This document shows, one piece after another, positions 8,644 to 18,175 of a stretch of 64,000 nucleotides of DNA; the stretch's first letter is position 1; the number at the start of each line of letters is the position of its first letter. The translations under genes and the position numbers were made by a program. The stretch comes from JAEUMD01 sp937950105 (GTDB lineage: Bacteria; Pseudomonadota; Alphaproteobacteria; Rhizobiales; Hyphomicrobiaceae), in the NCBI GenBank assembly GCA_036821845.1, contig DAISIT010000002.1, positions 45,852 to 109,851 on the forward strand, given 5' to 3'. The notes under the pieces were generated by a model. That model was not told where the DNA came from, made no database searches, and saw only the letters and a list, made by a program, of their open reading frames with translations.

Positions 8644-9975
8644 ATGAGCAAGACCCGCAACGGCGCAGGCGCAAAGGCCGCAACGATCGACCGCCGCGAG
8701 CTGCTGCGCAACGCGTCCGCCACGGCGGCAACCGCCGCGCTGTTCTCCGCGATCAAGGCCTCGTTCCCCGGCGGCGCCTTCGCACAGGGCGCTGGCCCCG
8801 AAGTCAAGGGCACCAAGCTCGGCTACATCGCGCTCACCGACGCGGCACCGCTCATCATCGCCAAGGAGAAGGGCCTCTTCGACAAGTACGGTCTGCCGGA
8901 GATGGAGGTTCTCAAGCAGGCGTCGTGGGGCGCGACACGCGACAACATGGCGCTCGGCACCAAGGCCAACGGCATCGACGGCGGCCACATCCTGTCTCCC
9001 AAGCCGTACCTCTACGGTACCGGCAAGGTGATGCAGAACAACCAGCCGCTGCCGATGTACACGCTGCTGCGCCTCAACGAGGACTGCCAGGGCCTCTCCG
9101 TCTCCAATGAATACAAGGACCTTCCGGTCGGCACAGATAGCTCGCCGTTGAAGGAAGCCTTCGCGAAGAAGAAGGCCGAAGGCAAGGAGGTCAAAGCCGC
9201 CATGACCTTCCCCGGCGGCACCCACGATCTGTGGATTCGCTACTGGCTCGCCGCCGGCGGCATCGACCCCGACAAGGACGTCTCGACCATCGTCGTTCCG
9301 CCCCCGCAGATGGTGGCGAACATGAAGGTCGGCAACATGGATTGCTTCTGCGTCGGCGAGCCGTGGAACGAGCAGCTCGTCAACCAGGACATCGGCTTCA
9401 CCGCCTGCACTACGGGCGAGGTCTGGTTCAAGCATCCGGAGAAGGTTCTCGGCATGCGCGCCGACTGGGTCGATGCCAACCCGAAGGCGGCCATGGCCAT
9501 CATGCTGGCGACCATGGAGGCCCAGATGTGGTGCGAGAAGATGGAGAACAAGGAGGAGATGGCAACCATCATCGGCAAGCGGCAGTGGTTCAACGTGCCG
9601 GTGCCGGACATCATCGGCCGCATCAAGGGCGACATCAACTACGGCCGCGGCAAGGTGGCCAAGGGCACCAACCTCGGCATGAAGTTCTGGGGCGAGAACG
9701 GCGCCACGTCGTATCCGTGGAAGAGCCTCGACACCTGGTTTGTCACCGAGAACATCCGCTGGGGCAAGTTCGAGCCGACGCTCGACATCAAGGCGCTGGT
9801 CGACAAGACCAACCGCTCGGACCTGTGGATCGAGGCGGCGAAGACACTCGGCGTCGCCAATGCCCCGAGCGGCGACAGCCGCGGCATCGAGAAGTTTTTC
9901 GACGGCAAGACCTTCGATCCGGCCGACCCGATGGCCTACCTGAAGTCGCTCTCGATCAAGCGCGCGATGGTCTGA
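8644..9975 (+). CDS. nrtA: Nitrate ABC transporter substrate-binding protein
   Basis: Periplasmic nitrate-binding protein of the NrtA/CmpA family, 443 residues. The chosen ATG follows AGGAGA and gives a twin-arginine signal peptide: Arg17-Arg18 in IDRRELLRNA, then a hydrophobic Ala-rich stretch ending at AFAQG near residue 50. An open frame extends 48 codons further upstream through the attenuator and is not coding. The binding-fold signatures GYIALTDAAPLIIAKEKG and CVGEPWN are present. First gene of a run continuing through permease, ATPase, nirBD and nasA; spacing to nrtB is 42 bp. Confidence 0.94.
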   Translation: MSKTRNGAGAKAATIDRRELLRNASATAATAALFSAIKASFPGGAFAQGAGPEVKGTKLGYIALTDAAPLIIAKEKGLFDKYGLPEMEVLKQASWGATRDNMALGTKANGIDGGHILSPKPYLYGTGKVMQNNQPLPMYTLLRLNEDCQGLSVSNEYKDLPVGTDSSPLKEAFAKKKAEGKEVKAAMTFPGGTHDLWIRYWLAAGGIDPDKDVSTIVVPPPQMVANMKVGNMDCFCVGEPWNEQLVNQDIGFTACTTGEVWFKHPEKVLGMRADWVDANPKAAMAIMLATMEAQMWCEKMENKEEMATIIGKRQWFNVPVPDIIGRIKGDINYGRGKVAKGTNLGMKFWGENGATSYPWKSLDTWFVTENIRWGKFEPTLDIKALVDKTNRSDLWIEAAKTLGVANAPSGDSRGIEKFFDGKTFDPADPMAYLKSLSIKRAMV

Positions 9976-10017
9976 GCCGACGCAACGCTTCGCAGCCTCT
10001 CTGACAGGAGACTTACG

Positions 10018-10971
10018 ATGACCGCCTATTCGAGCCCCGCGCGCATCGTCGAGACGGCAGCCGGACCTCTTCCGGCTGCCGTGGCGGCGATCAGCTCGGC
10101 CGCCGTCCACTCTGCTTCTCCCGCCAAGGCGGCGGCACCCGCGACTGCAAGCAGCAGCAGCATGCGCGGTGAATCCGCCTTCGTGCGCTCGCTCAAGCAC
10201 TGGGCGAGCGTGGCAGTGCCGCCATTCCTGGTGCTGCTCGCCGCCCTCGTGGTGTGGGAACTCGCCAGCTCCGGACCGAAAGCGAGCCTGCCCTCGCCGT
10301 CGCGCATCTGGGCCGACGCCAAGGATCTCATCGTCGATCCATTCTTCGTCAACGGGCCGCAGGACATCGGCCTCGGCCTGCGCGTGCTGACGTCACTGCA
10401 GCGCGTCGCGATCGGCTTCGGCCTGTCTGCGGTGGCCGGCATACTGCTCGGCGCGCTGATCGGCCAGAGCGTGTGGGCGATGCGCGGGCTCGACCCGATC
10501 TTCCAGGTGCTGCGCACGGTGCCGCCGCTGGCGTGGCTGCCGATCTCGCTCGCCGCATTTCGTGACGCCAACCCGTCGGCGATCTTCGTCATCTTCATCA
10601 CCGCCATCTGGCCGATCATCATCAACACAGCGACCGGCATCCGCAACATCCCGCAGGATTACCGCAACGTGGCCGCTGTATTGCGCCTGAACCAGGTCGA
10701 GTTCTTCTGGCGCGTCATGATCCCGTCGGCCGCGCCCTACATCTTCACCGGCCTCAGGATCGGCATCGGCCTTTCGTGGCTCGCCATCGTCGCGGCCGAG
10801 ATGCTGACCGGCGGCGTCGGTATCGGCTTCTTCATCTGGGATGCGTGGAACTCGTCGCGCCTCTCCGACATCATCGTCGCTCTCGCCTACATCGGCGTCG
10901 TCGGCTTCCTGCTCGACCGACTGGTCGCCGCGGTCGGCCACTTCGTCACCCGCGGCACGCAGGCATCCTGA
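10018..10971 (+). CDS. nrtB: Nitrate ABC transporter permease
   Basis: Inner-membrane permease of 317 residues. An Ala/Ser/Pro-rich cytoplasmic N-terminus (about 1-55) is followed by six or so hydrophobic helices. The ABC-permease EAA loop reads AAVLRLNQVEFFWRVMIPSAAPYIFTGLRIG in part, near residues 220-250, with the expected Gly. Related to NrtB/SsuC/TauC; the neighbours decide for nitrate. It ends 11 bp before the ATPase gene. Confidence 0.93.
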   Translation: MTAYSSPARIVETAAGPLPAAVAAISSAAVHSASPAKAAAPATASSSSMRGESAFVRSLKHWASVAVPPFLVLLAALVVWELASSGPKASLPSPSRIWADAKDLIVDPFFVNGPQDIGLGLRVLTSLQRVAIGFGLSAVAGILLGALIGQSVWAMRGLDPIFQVLRTVPPLAWLPISLAAFRDANPSAIFVIFITAIWPIIINTATGIRNIPQDYRNVAAVLRLNQVEFFWRVMIPSAAPYIFTGLRIGIGLSWLAIVAAEMLTGGVGIGFFIWDAWNSSRLSDIIVALAYIGVVGFLLDRLVAAVGHFVTRGTQAS

Positions 10972-10982
10972 GGAGACCGGTC

Positions 10983-11810
10983 ATGAGCCTATCGAAGACA
11001 TCGTCGAGCGCCGCATTCCTCAAGATCGATCACGTCGGCAAGACGTTCACGCGCGGTGCGGCAACCACCGAGGTGCTGCGCGACATCAACCTCGTCATCG
11101 CCAAGGGCGAGTACATCTCCATCATCGGCCACTCGGGTTGCGGCAAGTCCACCTTGCTCAACCTGATCGCCGGCCTGACGCAGGTCACGGGCGGCGCCAT
11201 CCTGCTCGAGAACCGCGAGGTGAGCGAGCCCGGACCGGACCGCGCCGTCGTCTTCCAGAACCACTCGCTGCTGCCGTGGCTCACCGTCTACGACAACGTC
11301 CGCCTCGCGGTGGACAAGGTGTTCGGCGGCGCCAAGACGCGCGCCGAGCGCAACGAGTGGACGCTGCACAATCTCGATCTCGTGCAGATGGTCCATGCCA
11401 AGGACAAGCGGCCCGCGGAAATCTCGGGTGGCATGAAGCAGCGCGTCGGCATCGCCCGCGCGCTCGCCATGGAACCGAAGGTGCTGCTGCTCGACGAGCC
11501 GTTCGGCGCGCTCGACGCGTTGACCCGCGCTCACCTGCAGGACTCGGTCATGCAGATCCATGCGCGGCTCGGCAACACCGTCATCATGATCACGCACGAT
11601 GTCGATGAAGCCGTGCTGCTCTCCGACAAGATCGTCATGATGACGAACGGTCCTTCCGCAACCATCGGCGAGGTGCTCGACGTCGAACTGCCGCGCCCGC
11701 GCCGCCGGCTCGAACTCGTCAACGATCCGACCTACCTGCACTGCCGCGAGGCGGTCCTGAAATTCCTCTACGAGCGTCATCGCGCACCGGCCCTGCAGGC
11801 TGCCGAATAG
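10983..11810 (+). CDS. nrtC: Nitrate ABC transporter ATP-binding protein
   Basis: Single-domain ABC ATPase of 275 residues, resembling NrtD in size; the NrtA-like C-terminal domain of cyanobacterial NrtC is absent. Walker A is GHSGCGKST (about 49-57), the signature ISGGMKQRVGIARA, Walker B VLLLDEPFGALD and the H-loop MITHDVDEA. Start ATG 10983 is preceded by GAGGAG. It energises nitrate import with nrtA and nrtB. The gene is followed by 40 bp and nirB. Confidence 0.94.
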   Translation: MSLSKTSSSAAFLKIDHVGKTFTRGAATTEVLRDINLVIAKGEYISIIGHSGCGKSTLLNLIAGLTQVTGGAILLENREVSEPGPDRAVVFQNHSLLPWLTVYDNVRLAVDKVFGGAKTRAERNEWTLHNLDLVQMVHAKDKRPAEISGGMKQRVGIARALAMEPKVLLLDEPFGALDALTRAHLQDSVMQIHARLGNTVIMITHDVDEAVLLSDKIVMMTNGPSATIGEVLDVELPRPRRRLELVNDPTYLHCREAVLKFLYERHRAPALQAAE

Positions 11811-11850
11811 CAATCCAGCGCAGCCCTAGAGCGGAACGGAGATCCGAGAC

Positions 11851-14322
11851 ATGCAGAAGCAGAGACTGGTCGTCGTCGGCAACGGCATGGCGCCGGGCCG
11901 GGCCCTGGAGCGGCTGTTCGAAGCCGCACCCGACGCCTACGACGTGACGATTTTCAATGCCGAGCCGCGCGTGAACTACGACCGCATCATGCTGTCGCCG
12001 GTTCTGTCGGGCGAGAAGACCTTCGAGGAAATCGTCATCCACGGCGACGGCTGGTACATCGATCACGGCGTCACGCTCTACAAGGGCCACAAGATCACCG
12101 CCATAGATCGTGCTGCCAGGACCGTCACGAGCGAGCACGGCGTGGTCGCGCCGTACGACAAACTCATCATCGCCACCGGATCGGTGCCGACCATCATCCC
12201 GGTTCCCGGCCACAAGCTCGCTGGTGTACTCACCTACCGCGATCTCGACGACGTCGACGCCATGCTTCTCGCCGCAAAGGGGAGAGGCCGCGCGGTCGTC
12301 ATCGGTGGCGGACTTCTTGGGCTAGAGGCCGCCGCCGGTCTGAAGCAACAGGGCATGGACGTCACCGTTCTGCACCTGATGCCGACGCTGATGGAGCGCC
12401 AGCTCGACCCCAACGCCGGATACCTGCTGCAGAAGGCCGTGCAGGCGCGCGGCATCGATGTCATCACGCGCGCCAACACGAAGGAAATCGTCGGTACAGA
12501 TCCGGCCCTCGGCCCGCCGCGCGTCAAGGCCGTGCGTCTCGACGACGGCACCGAGATCGAGGCGTCGATCGTCGTCATGGCTGCCGGCATTCGACCCAAC
12601 GCGGCCCTTGCAAAAGACGCCGGCCTCACGATCAATCGCGGCATCGTCGTCACGCCGGACATGCGCACCAGCGATCCCGACATCTTCGCTCTCGGCGAAT
12701 GCGCGGAAGCATCGAACCAGGTGTTCGGCCTCGTCGCGCCGCTCTACGAAATGGCCAACGTCGTCGCTGCCCAGCTCGCCGGCACGAGCGACGCGGCCTT
12801 CTCGCCGAGCGCCACCGCAACGAAGCTGAAGGTCACCGGCATCAACCTGTTTTCCGCCGGCGACTTCGCCGAAGCCCCCGACCGCGAGGAGATCGTGCTG
12901 CGCGATGCCGCTCGCAATGTCTACAAGCGTCTCGTCCTGAAGGACGACAAGCTGCTCGGCGTCGTCATGTATGGCGATACCTCCGACGGCGCGTGGTTTT
13001 TCGATCTGCTGAAGCGTCAGGCCGACGTATCCGAGCTGCGCGAAACGCTGATCTTCGGCCAGAGCTACGCGGGAGGCGCCCCGCTGGACCCTATGGCGGC
13101 CGTTGCAGCGTTGCCGGATGAGGCAGAAATCTGCGGCTGCAACGGCATCTGCAAGGGCCGCATCGTCTCGGCCATCAAGGACAAGGGGCTCAGCTCGCTC
13201 GACGATGTGCGCGCACACACGAAGGCGTCTGCATCCTGCGGCTCGTGCACCGGTCTCGTCGAGCAGGTGATGAAGCTGACGCTCGGCGACGCGTATAACC
13301 CGGCCGCCGTGCAGCCGATGTGCGGATGCACCGGGCATGGCCACGACGATGTGCGCCGACTGATCGTCGCGAAGGAGCTGAAGAGCATCCCGGCCGTACT
13401 GCAGGAACTCGAGTGGAGCACCTCCAACGGCTGCGCGAAGTGCCGGCCGGCGCTCAACTACTACCTGCTCGCGACCTGGCCGCTCGACTATCGCGACGAC
13501 AGCCAGTCGCGCTTCATCAACGAGCGCGTCCACGCCAATATCCAGAAGGACGGCACCTTCTCTGTCGTCCCGCGCATGTGGGGCGGCCTCACCACCGCCA
13601 ACGAGCTGCGCGCCATCGCCGACGTGGTCGACAAGTTCAGGATCCCGACGGTGAAGGTGACGGGCGGTCAGCGCATCGACATGCTCGGCGTGAAGAAGGA
13701 CGATCTTCCCGCCGTGTGGGCCGATCTCAACAAGGCCGGCATGGTGTCGGGCGCGGCTTACGCCAAGGGCCTCAGAACCGTGAAGACGTGCGTCGGCTCG
13801 GACTGGTGCCGCTTCGGCACGCAGGATTCGACCGGACTCGGCGTCAAGCTGGAAAAGCACCTGTGGGGCTCGTGGACTCCGGCGAAGGTGAAGCTCGCGG
13901 TGTCCGGTTGCCCGCGCAATTGCGCGGAAGCGACCTGCAAGGATGTCGGCATCATCTGCGTCGACAGCGGCTACGAAATCCACATTGGCGGCGCCGCAGG
14001 TCTCGACATCAAGGGCACCGAGGTCCTCGGCCATTCCACGACGCAGGAGGAGACAGTCGAGATCGTCGCGGCGATCGTGCAGCTCTATCGCGAGCAGGGC
14101 CGCTATCTCGAGCGCATCTACAAATGGATGAAGCGCGTCGGGCTCGATTCGATCCGCGCGCAAGCACTCGACGACACGGAGAAACGCGCCGCCCTCGTCG
14201 CCCGCTTCGCACTCTCACAGCAGTCCGCACAGGTCGATCCGTGGCGCGAGCGGACCGAGGGCAAGGAAGCGCACGAATTCCGCCCGCTTGCCGATCTCAC
14301 CCGCCTGGAGGCCGCCGAATGA
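11851..14322 (+). CDS. nirB: Assimilatory nitrite reductase, large subunit
   Basis: NAD(P)H-dependent siroheme nitrite reductase of 823 residues. It reduces nitrite to ammonium in the cytoplasm. Order of domains: FAD/NAD(P)H pyridine-nucleotide oxidoreductase (about 1-400, GNGMAPGRALERL and GGGLLGLEAAAGL nucleotide motifs), two BFD-like [2Fe-2S] regions (CGCNGICKG...CGSC and CGCTGHGHDD...CAKC), then the sulfite/nitrite reductase half-domain and the siroheme/4Fe-4S domain with C-x5-C (CVGSDWC) and C-x3-C (CPRNC). Coupled to nirD by a four-base ATGA overlap. All expected cofactor ligands are visible. Confidence 0.96.
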   Translation: MQKQRLVVVGNGMAPGRALERLFEAAPDAYDVTIFNAEPRVNYDRIMLSPVLSGEKTFEEIVIHGDGWYIDHGVTLYKGHKITAIDRAARTVTSEHGVVAPYDKLIIATGSVPTIIPVPGHKLAGVLTYRDLDDVDAMLLAAKGRGRAVVIGGGLLGLEAAAGLKQQGMDVTVLHLMPTLMERQLDPNAGYLLQKAVQARGIDVITRANTKEIVGTDPALGPPRVKAVRLDDGTEIEASIVVMAAGIRPNAALAKDAGLTINRGIVVTPDMRTSDPDIFALGECAEASNQVFGLVAPLYEMANVVAAQLAGTSDAAFSPSATATKLKVTGINLFSAGDFAEAPDREEIVLRDAARNVYKRLVLKDDKLLGVVMYGDTSDGAWFFDLLKRQADVSELRETLIFGQSYAGGAPLDPMAAVAALPDEAEICGCNGICKGRIVSAIKDKGLSSLDDVRAHTKASASCGSCTGLVEQVMKLTLGDAYNPAAVQPMCGCTGHGHDDVRRLIVAKELKSIPAVLQELEWSTSNGCAKCRPALNYYLLATWPLDYRDDSQSRFINERVHANIQKDGTFSVVPRMWGGLTTANELRAIADVVDKFRIPTVKVTGGQRIDMLGVKKDDLPAVWADLNKAGMVSGAAYAKGLRTVKTCVGSDWCRFGTQDSTGLGVKLEKHLWGSWTPAKVKLAVSGCPRNCAEATCKDVGIICVDSGYEIHIGGAAGLDIKGTEVLGHSTTQEETVEIVAAIVQLYREQGRYLERIYKWMKRVGLDSIRAQALDDTEKRAALVARFALSQQSAQVDPWRERTEGKEAHEFRPLADLTRLEAAE

Positions 14323-14666
14323 ACATGCAGCACAGCAACTGGATCGACGTGGGCGCCCTCGAAGACATCCCCAAGCTCGGCGCGCGCCTGGTCAAGACCC
14401 CGCGCGGCTGTCTTGCCCTGTTTCGCACTGATGCCGACGAGGTCTTCGCTCTCGACGACAAGTGCCCGCACAAGGGCGGGCCACTCAGCCAGGGCATCGT
14501 GCACGGCAAATCCGTGACGTGCCCGCTGCACAACTGGGTCATCAGCCTCGAGACCGGTGCCGCATGCGGCGCCGACGAGGGCACTACGGCGACCCACAAG
14601 GTTCGCATCGAGGCCGGCCGCCTCCTTCTCGATGCGACGTCACTGGCCCCCTCCTCCGCGCGATAG
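14319..14666 (+). CDS. nirD: Nitrite reductase small subunit (Rieske-type)
   Basis: NirD subunit of 115 residues with a Rieske fold. The ATG overlaps the nirB stop; a second ATG two codons on is possible. Unlike the ligand-less NirD of E. coli, both Rieske ligand pairs are kept here: C-P-H (CPHKGGPLSQG) and C-P-L-H (VTCPLHNW). It could therefore hold a real [2Fe-2S] cluster. It works with NirB in nitrite reduction and lies eight bases before nasA. Confidence 0.92.
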   Translation: MNMQHSNWIDVGALEDIPKLGARLVKTPRGCLALFRTDADEVFALDDKCPHKGGPLSQGIVHGKSVTCPLHNWVISLETGAACGADEGTTATHKVRIEAGRLLLDATSLAPSSAR

Positions 14667-14674
14667 GACCGACC

Positions 14675-17380
14675 ATGAGCGAGCCGTGGACACGAACGAC
14701 CTGCGCCTACTGCGGCGTCGGCTGCGGTGTACTCGCTCGCCCGCGCGCCGACGGCAGCGCCGACATCAAGGGTGATCCGGATCATCCGGCGAACTTCGGC
14801 CGGCTCTGCTCGAAGGGCACCGCGCTCGGCGAGACGTTGTCGCTCGACGACCGCTTGCTTCATCCGCTCGTTCGCGGTGTGCGCTCCTCGTGGGACGATG
14901 CGCTCGACCTCGTTGCGGTCAGGTTGTCGGAGACCATCGCCGAACACGGCCCCGAAAGCGTTGCGCTCTATGTGTCCGGCCAGATCCTGTCCGAGGATTA
15001 CTATGTCGCCAACAAGCTGATGAAGGGCTTCGTCGGCACCGCCAACATCGACACGAACTCGCGCCTCTGCATGGCCTCGTCGGTCGCAGGACATCGCCGC
15101 GCCTTCGGCTCCGATACCGTTCCCGGCACCTACGAGGACCTCGAAGCCGCCGATCTCGTGATCCTCACCGGCTCGAACCTCGCGTGGTGCCATCCCGTCT
15201 TGTATCAGCGCCTCGCCGCTGCCAGGGAGAAGCGCGACATCACGATCGTCGTGATCGATCCGCGCGTGACGGCGACGTGTGAGCTGGCCGACGTGCATCT
15301 CGCGTTGAACCCGGGCAGCGATGTCGCGTTGTTCAACGGCCTGCTCGCGCATCTCGCCGCACGCGGGCTCATCGACGGCGACTATGTCTCGCGCCACACC
15401 AGCGGCTTCACGGATGCTCTTGCCACCGCTCAAGCCATCGACGTCGCCGACATCGCGCGACTGACCGGGCTGACGCGCGCTGCAATCTTCGACTTCTACG
15501 ATCTTTTCGCAAAACACGAGCGCGTGGTCACGGTCTACAGCCAGGGCGTCAATCAATCGAGCGCGGGTACCGACAAGGTCAACGCCATCCTCAATTGCCA
15601 TCTGGCGACGGGCCGCATCGGCAAGCCCGGCATGGGGCCGTTCTCCGTCACAGGACAGCCGAACGCGATGGGCGGACGCGAGGTCGGCGGCCTCGCGAAC
15701 ATGCTCGCGGCGCACATGGACATCGACAACGCCGGGCATCGCCGTATCGTGCAGGACTTCTGGCAGAGCCCGCGCATCGCCGAGAGGCCGGGGCTGAAGG
15801 CGGTCGACCTGTTCCGCGCGGTCGGTGACGGGCGCATCAAGGCGCTGTGGATCATCGCCACCAATCCGGTGGTCAGCCTGCCCGAGGCGGACGTTGTTAA
15901 GGCCGCGCTCGAGAGCTGCCCGTTCGTCGTCGTCTCCGATGTTTCCCGCCTCACTGATACGACGCCCTATGCACACGTGTTGCTCCCGGCGGCAGCGTGG
16001 GGTGAGAAGGACGGCACCGTCACCAACTCGGAACGCCGGATCTCGCGTCAACGGGCGTTCCTCGACGCGCCGGGCGAAGCGAAGCCCGACTGGTGGCACG
16101 TCGCCGAAGTCGCGAAGCGCATGGGGTTCGCGGATGCGTTCGACTATGCCGGCCCCGCCGACATCTTTCGCGAGTATGCAGCGTTGACCGGCGCGTATAA
16201 CGCCGGCTCGCGCGACCTCGATCTTTCTGCGTTCGACGCCATCACGCCCGAACAGTATGCGGACCTCGCACCGTTCCAATGGCCGCAGCGCAAGGCTCAG
16301 TCGAATACGGACGACGCCACGCGCTTCTTTGCCGAAGGCGGCTTCTTTACGCCCGACCGGCGTGCACGCTTCATCGCCACATCCTATCGCTCGCCGGCCA
16401 GTACGACTTCCGCCACTTATCCTCTGGTGCACAACACCGGCCGCATCCGCGATCAGTGGCACACGATGACGCGTACTGCGAAGACGCCGCGCCTGACCGC
16501 GCACTACGCCGAGCCGTTCGTCGAGATCAATCCCGAGGACGCGATCGCCTACGGCTTGCGTGCGGCGATGATCGCGGAGGTCGAAAGCCAGCACGGCCGC
16601 GCCCTCCTGCGCACCATCGTCACCGAGCGCCAACCGCGCGGAAGCGTGTTCGTCCCGATGCATTGGACCGCGCAACTCGCGACACGCGCGCGGGCCGACG
16701 CACTCGTGCAGGCGAATATCGATCCGGTCTCAGGCCAGCCGGAATCGAAGTTCACACCCGTGCGCGTGCGGCCGTTCAAGGCCCGCGTGCATGCGTTCGC
16801 TGTCACGTCGGAGCGCCTCGATCTCGGTCAGTTCGACTATGCCGCCACGGCTCCGGTGAAGGGCGGATGGCGCACCGAGATTGCTCTGGCTGATGATGTA
16901 GAGCCTGTCGCCGCGCTGGCCGAAGCGATCCTGCATACGCCCGCAACTCGCGAGGACGAACTGCTCGACTACCGCGACGACGCCAGCGGCCAGCACCGTT
17001 TCGCGCTCATTGCGCAAGGACGCTGCGCCGGTCTGCTCTATGTCGCGCGTCAGCCGGTGCAGGTCGCGCGCAACTGGACGATCGAGCAACTGGGAACGAG
17101 CGTCGACGCCGATCAGCGCCTGCGCTTGCTTGCGGGGCGTCCGGGGGGCGAACAGAAGGATCGCGGCGCCACTGTCTGCGCCTGCTTCGATGTCGGCCGC
17201 AACGAGATCGTGGAGGCGATCGCCGTTCATGCGTGCTGCAGCGTCGCTGCAGTAGGCGAAAGGCTGAAGGCGGGCACCAACTGTGGCTCGTGCCGCTCCG
17301 AGATCAACCGCATCATCTCCGAAACGCGCGCCAGGGCGCCCGCTCCGGTGCCGCGCAGGGTGGTCGTCGCCGCAGGTTGA
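14675..17380 (+). CDS. nasA: Assimilatory nitrate reductase, molybdopterin catalytic subunit
   Basis: Cytoplasmic Mo-bisMGD nitrate reductase of 901 residues. The N-terminal 4Fe-4S ligands are Cys10, Cys13, Cys17 (CAYCGVGCG) and Cys45 (LCSKG). The molybdopterin oxidoreductase domain fills most of the protein and the dinucleotide-binding domain covers about 570-700. A BFD-like [2Fe-2S] domain closes it (CACFDV...NCGSCRSEI), as in NasA of Klebsiella type. ATG 14675 starts eight bases after nirD. No separate electron-transfer subunit is present, so the donor is unknown. Last gene of the nitrate operon, convergent with the DUF72 gene 13 bp away. Confidence 0.95.
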   Translation: MSEPWTRTTCAYCGVGCGVLARPRADGSADIKGDPDHPANFGRLCSKGTALGETLSLDDRLLHPLVRGVRSSWDDALDLVAVRLSETIAEHGPESVALYVSGQILSEDYYVANKLMKGFVGTANIDTNSRLCMASSVAGHRRAFGSDTVPGTYEDLEAADLVILTGSNLAWCHPVLYQRLAAAREKRDITIVVIDPRVTATCELADVHLALNPGSDVALFNGLLAHLAARGLIDGDYVSRHTSGFTDALATAQAIDVADIARLTGLTRAAIFDFYDLFAKHERVVTVYSQGVNQSSAGTDKVNAILNCHLATGRIGKPGMGPFSVTGQPNAMGGREVGGLANMLAAHMDIDNAGHRRIVQDFWQSPRIAERPGLKAVDLFRAVGDGRIKALWIIATNPVVSLPEADVVKAALESCPFVVVSDVSRLTDTTPYAHVLLPAAAWGEKDGTVTNSERRISRQRAFLDAPGEAKPDWWHVAEVAKRMGFADAFDYAGPADIFREYAALTGAYNAGSRDLDLSAFDAITPEQYADLAPFQWPQRKAQSNTDDATRFFAEGGFFTPDRRARFIATSYRSPASTTSATYPLVHNTGRIRDQWHTMTRTAKTPRLTAHYAEPFVEINPEDAIAYGLRAAMIAEVESQHGRALLRTIVTERQPRGSVFVPMHWTAQLATRARADALVQANIDPVSGQPESKFTPVRVRPFKARVHAFAVTSERLDLGQFDYAATAPVKGGWRTEIALADDVEPVAALAEAILHTPATREDELLDYRDDASGQHRFALIAQGRCAGLLYVARQPVQVARNWTIEQLGTSVDADQRLRLLAGRPGGEQKDRGATVCACFDVGRNEIVEAIAVHACCSVAAVGERLKAGTNCGSCRSEINRIISETRARAPAPVPRRVVVAAG

Positions 17381-17393
17381 CGGTGCATGCCCG

Positions 17394-18158
17394 TCAGCGA
17401 TCGAGTGCGCCGATGAGCGCCTGCGCGGCGAGCGGATTCCTGTCCTTGGCGCCGGAGATGAAGAAGGCGAACACGTCGCCCGCCTTCGCCCAATCGCCGA
17501 CACGCTTCGCCAGCGTGCGCACCTCGGTCGCGCTGACACCCGCTGCTTCCGCTTCGCTTGTCGTCATCAGGCGCGCGTAAGTGAAATCAGCCGTCCGCTC
17601 GTCGATGTGCGGAAAGTCCTCGTCGTCGGCCACGACGATCGCCACGCCGTGATCGCGCGCCAACCTGTAGAAACCCGGCGCCGCGAAGCTGTCGTGGCGC
17701 ACCTCGACGGCATGACGCAGCGCTACGCCATGGCGTTCCTTCGGCAACAAAGCGAGGAATGCTGCGAAGTCCTGCTCGTCGTAGCGTTTGGTCGCCATGA
17801 ACTGCCAGTTGATCGGGCCGAGCTTGCTGCCGAGACTCGTCAGACCCTGCGCAAGGAACTTCTCCACTGACGGACCGGCCTCGGCGAGCACCTTGCGGTT
17901 GGTGCAGTAGCGCGAGGCCTTCACGGAGAACACGAAATCATCCGGCGTCTCGTCGTGCCATTTCTCCCAGCTCGCCGGTTTGAAGGTCGAGTAGTAGGTG
18001 CCGTTGATCTCGATCGAGGTGAGAGCGCGCGAGGCGAAGTGCAGCTCCTTCGATTGTGCAAGCCCGTCCGGATAGAACGTGCCGCGCCACGGCTCATACG
18101 TCCAGCCGCCGACGCCGACCCGGATGCGGCCTGCGCTGCCGCCGCGCTTCTTCACCAT
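17394..18158 (-). CDS. DUF72 (YecE-like) protein
   Basis: A 254-residue TIM-barrel-like protein of the DUF72 family, recognised by RIRVGVGGWTYEPWRGTFYP at the N-terminus, the SIEINGTYYS motif and FVFSVKASRY. Molecular function is unknown. The ATG at 18158 leaves a 17-bp gap after the DUF1428 gene; a longer frame upstream would run through that gene and is unlikely. Same strand as DUF1428, perhaps one transcript. Confidence 0.88.
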   Translation of the reverse strand: MVKKRGGSAGRIRVGVGGWTYEPWRGTFYPDGLAQSKELHFASRALTSIEINGTYYSTFKPASWEKWHDETPDDFVFSVKASRYCTNRKVLAEAGPSVEKFLAQGLTSLGSKLGPINWQFMATKRYDEQDFAAFLALLPKERHGVALRHAVEVRHDSFAAPGFYRLARDHGVAIVVADDEDFPHIDERTADFTYARLMTTSEAEAAGVSATEVRTLAKRVGDWAKAGDVFAFFISGAKDRNPLAAQALIGALDR

Positions 18159-18175
18159 CGCATCCAGCCCTTCGA

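Noticed and set aside
12322..14163. 613-codon open frame antisense to nirB
   Set aside because: Shadow of nirB, whose cofactor motifs are complete on the plus strand.
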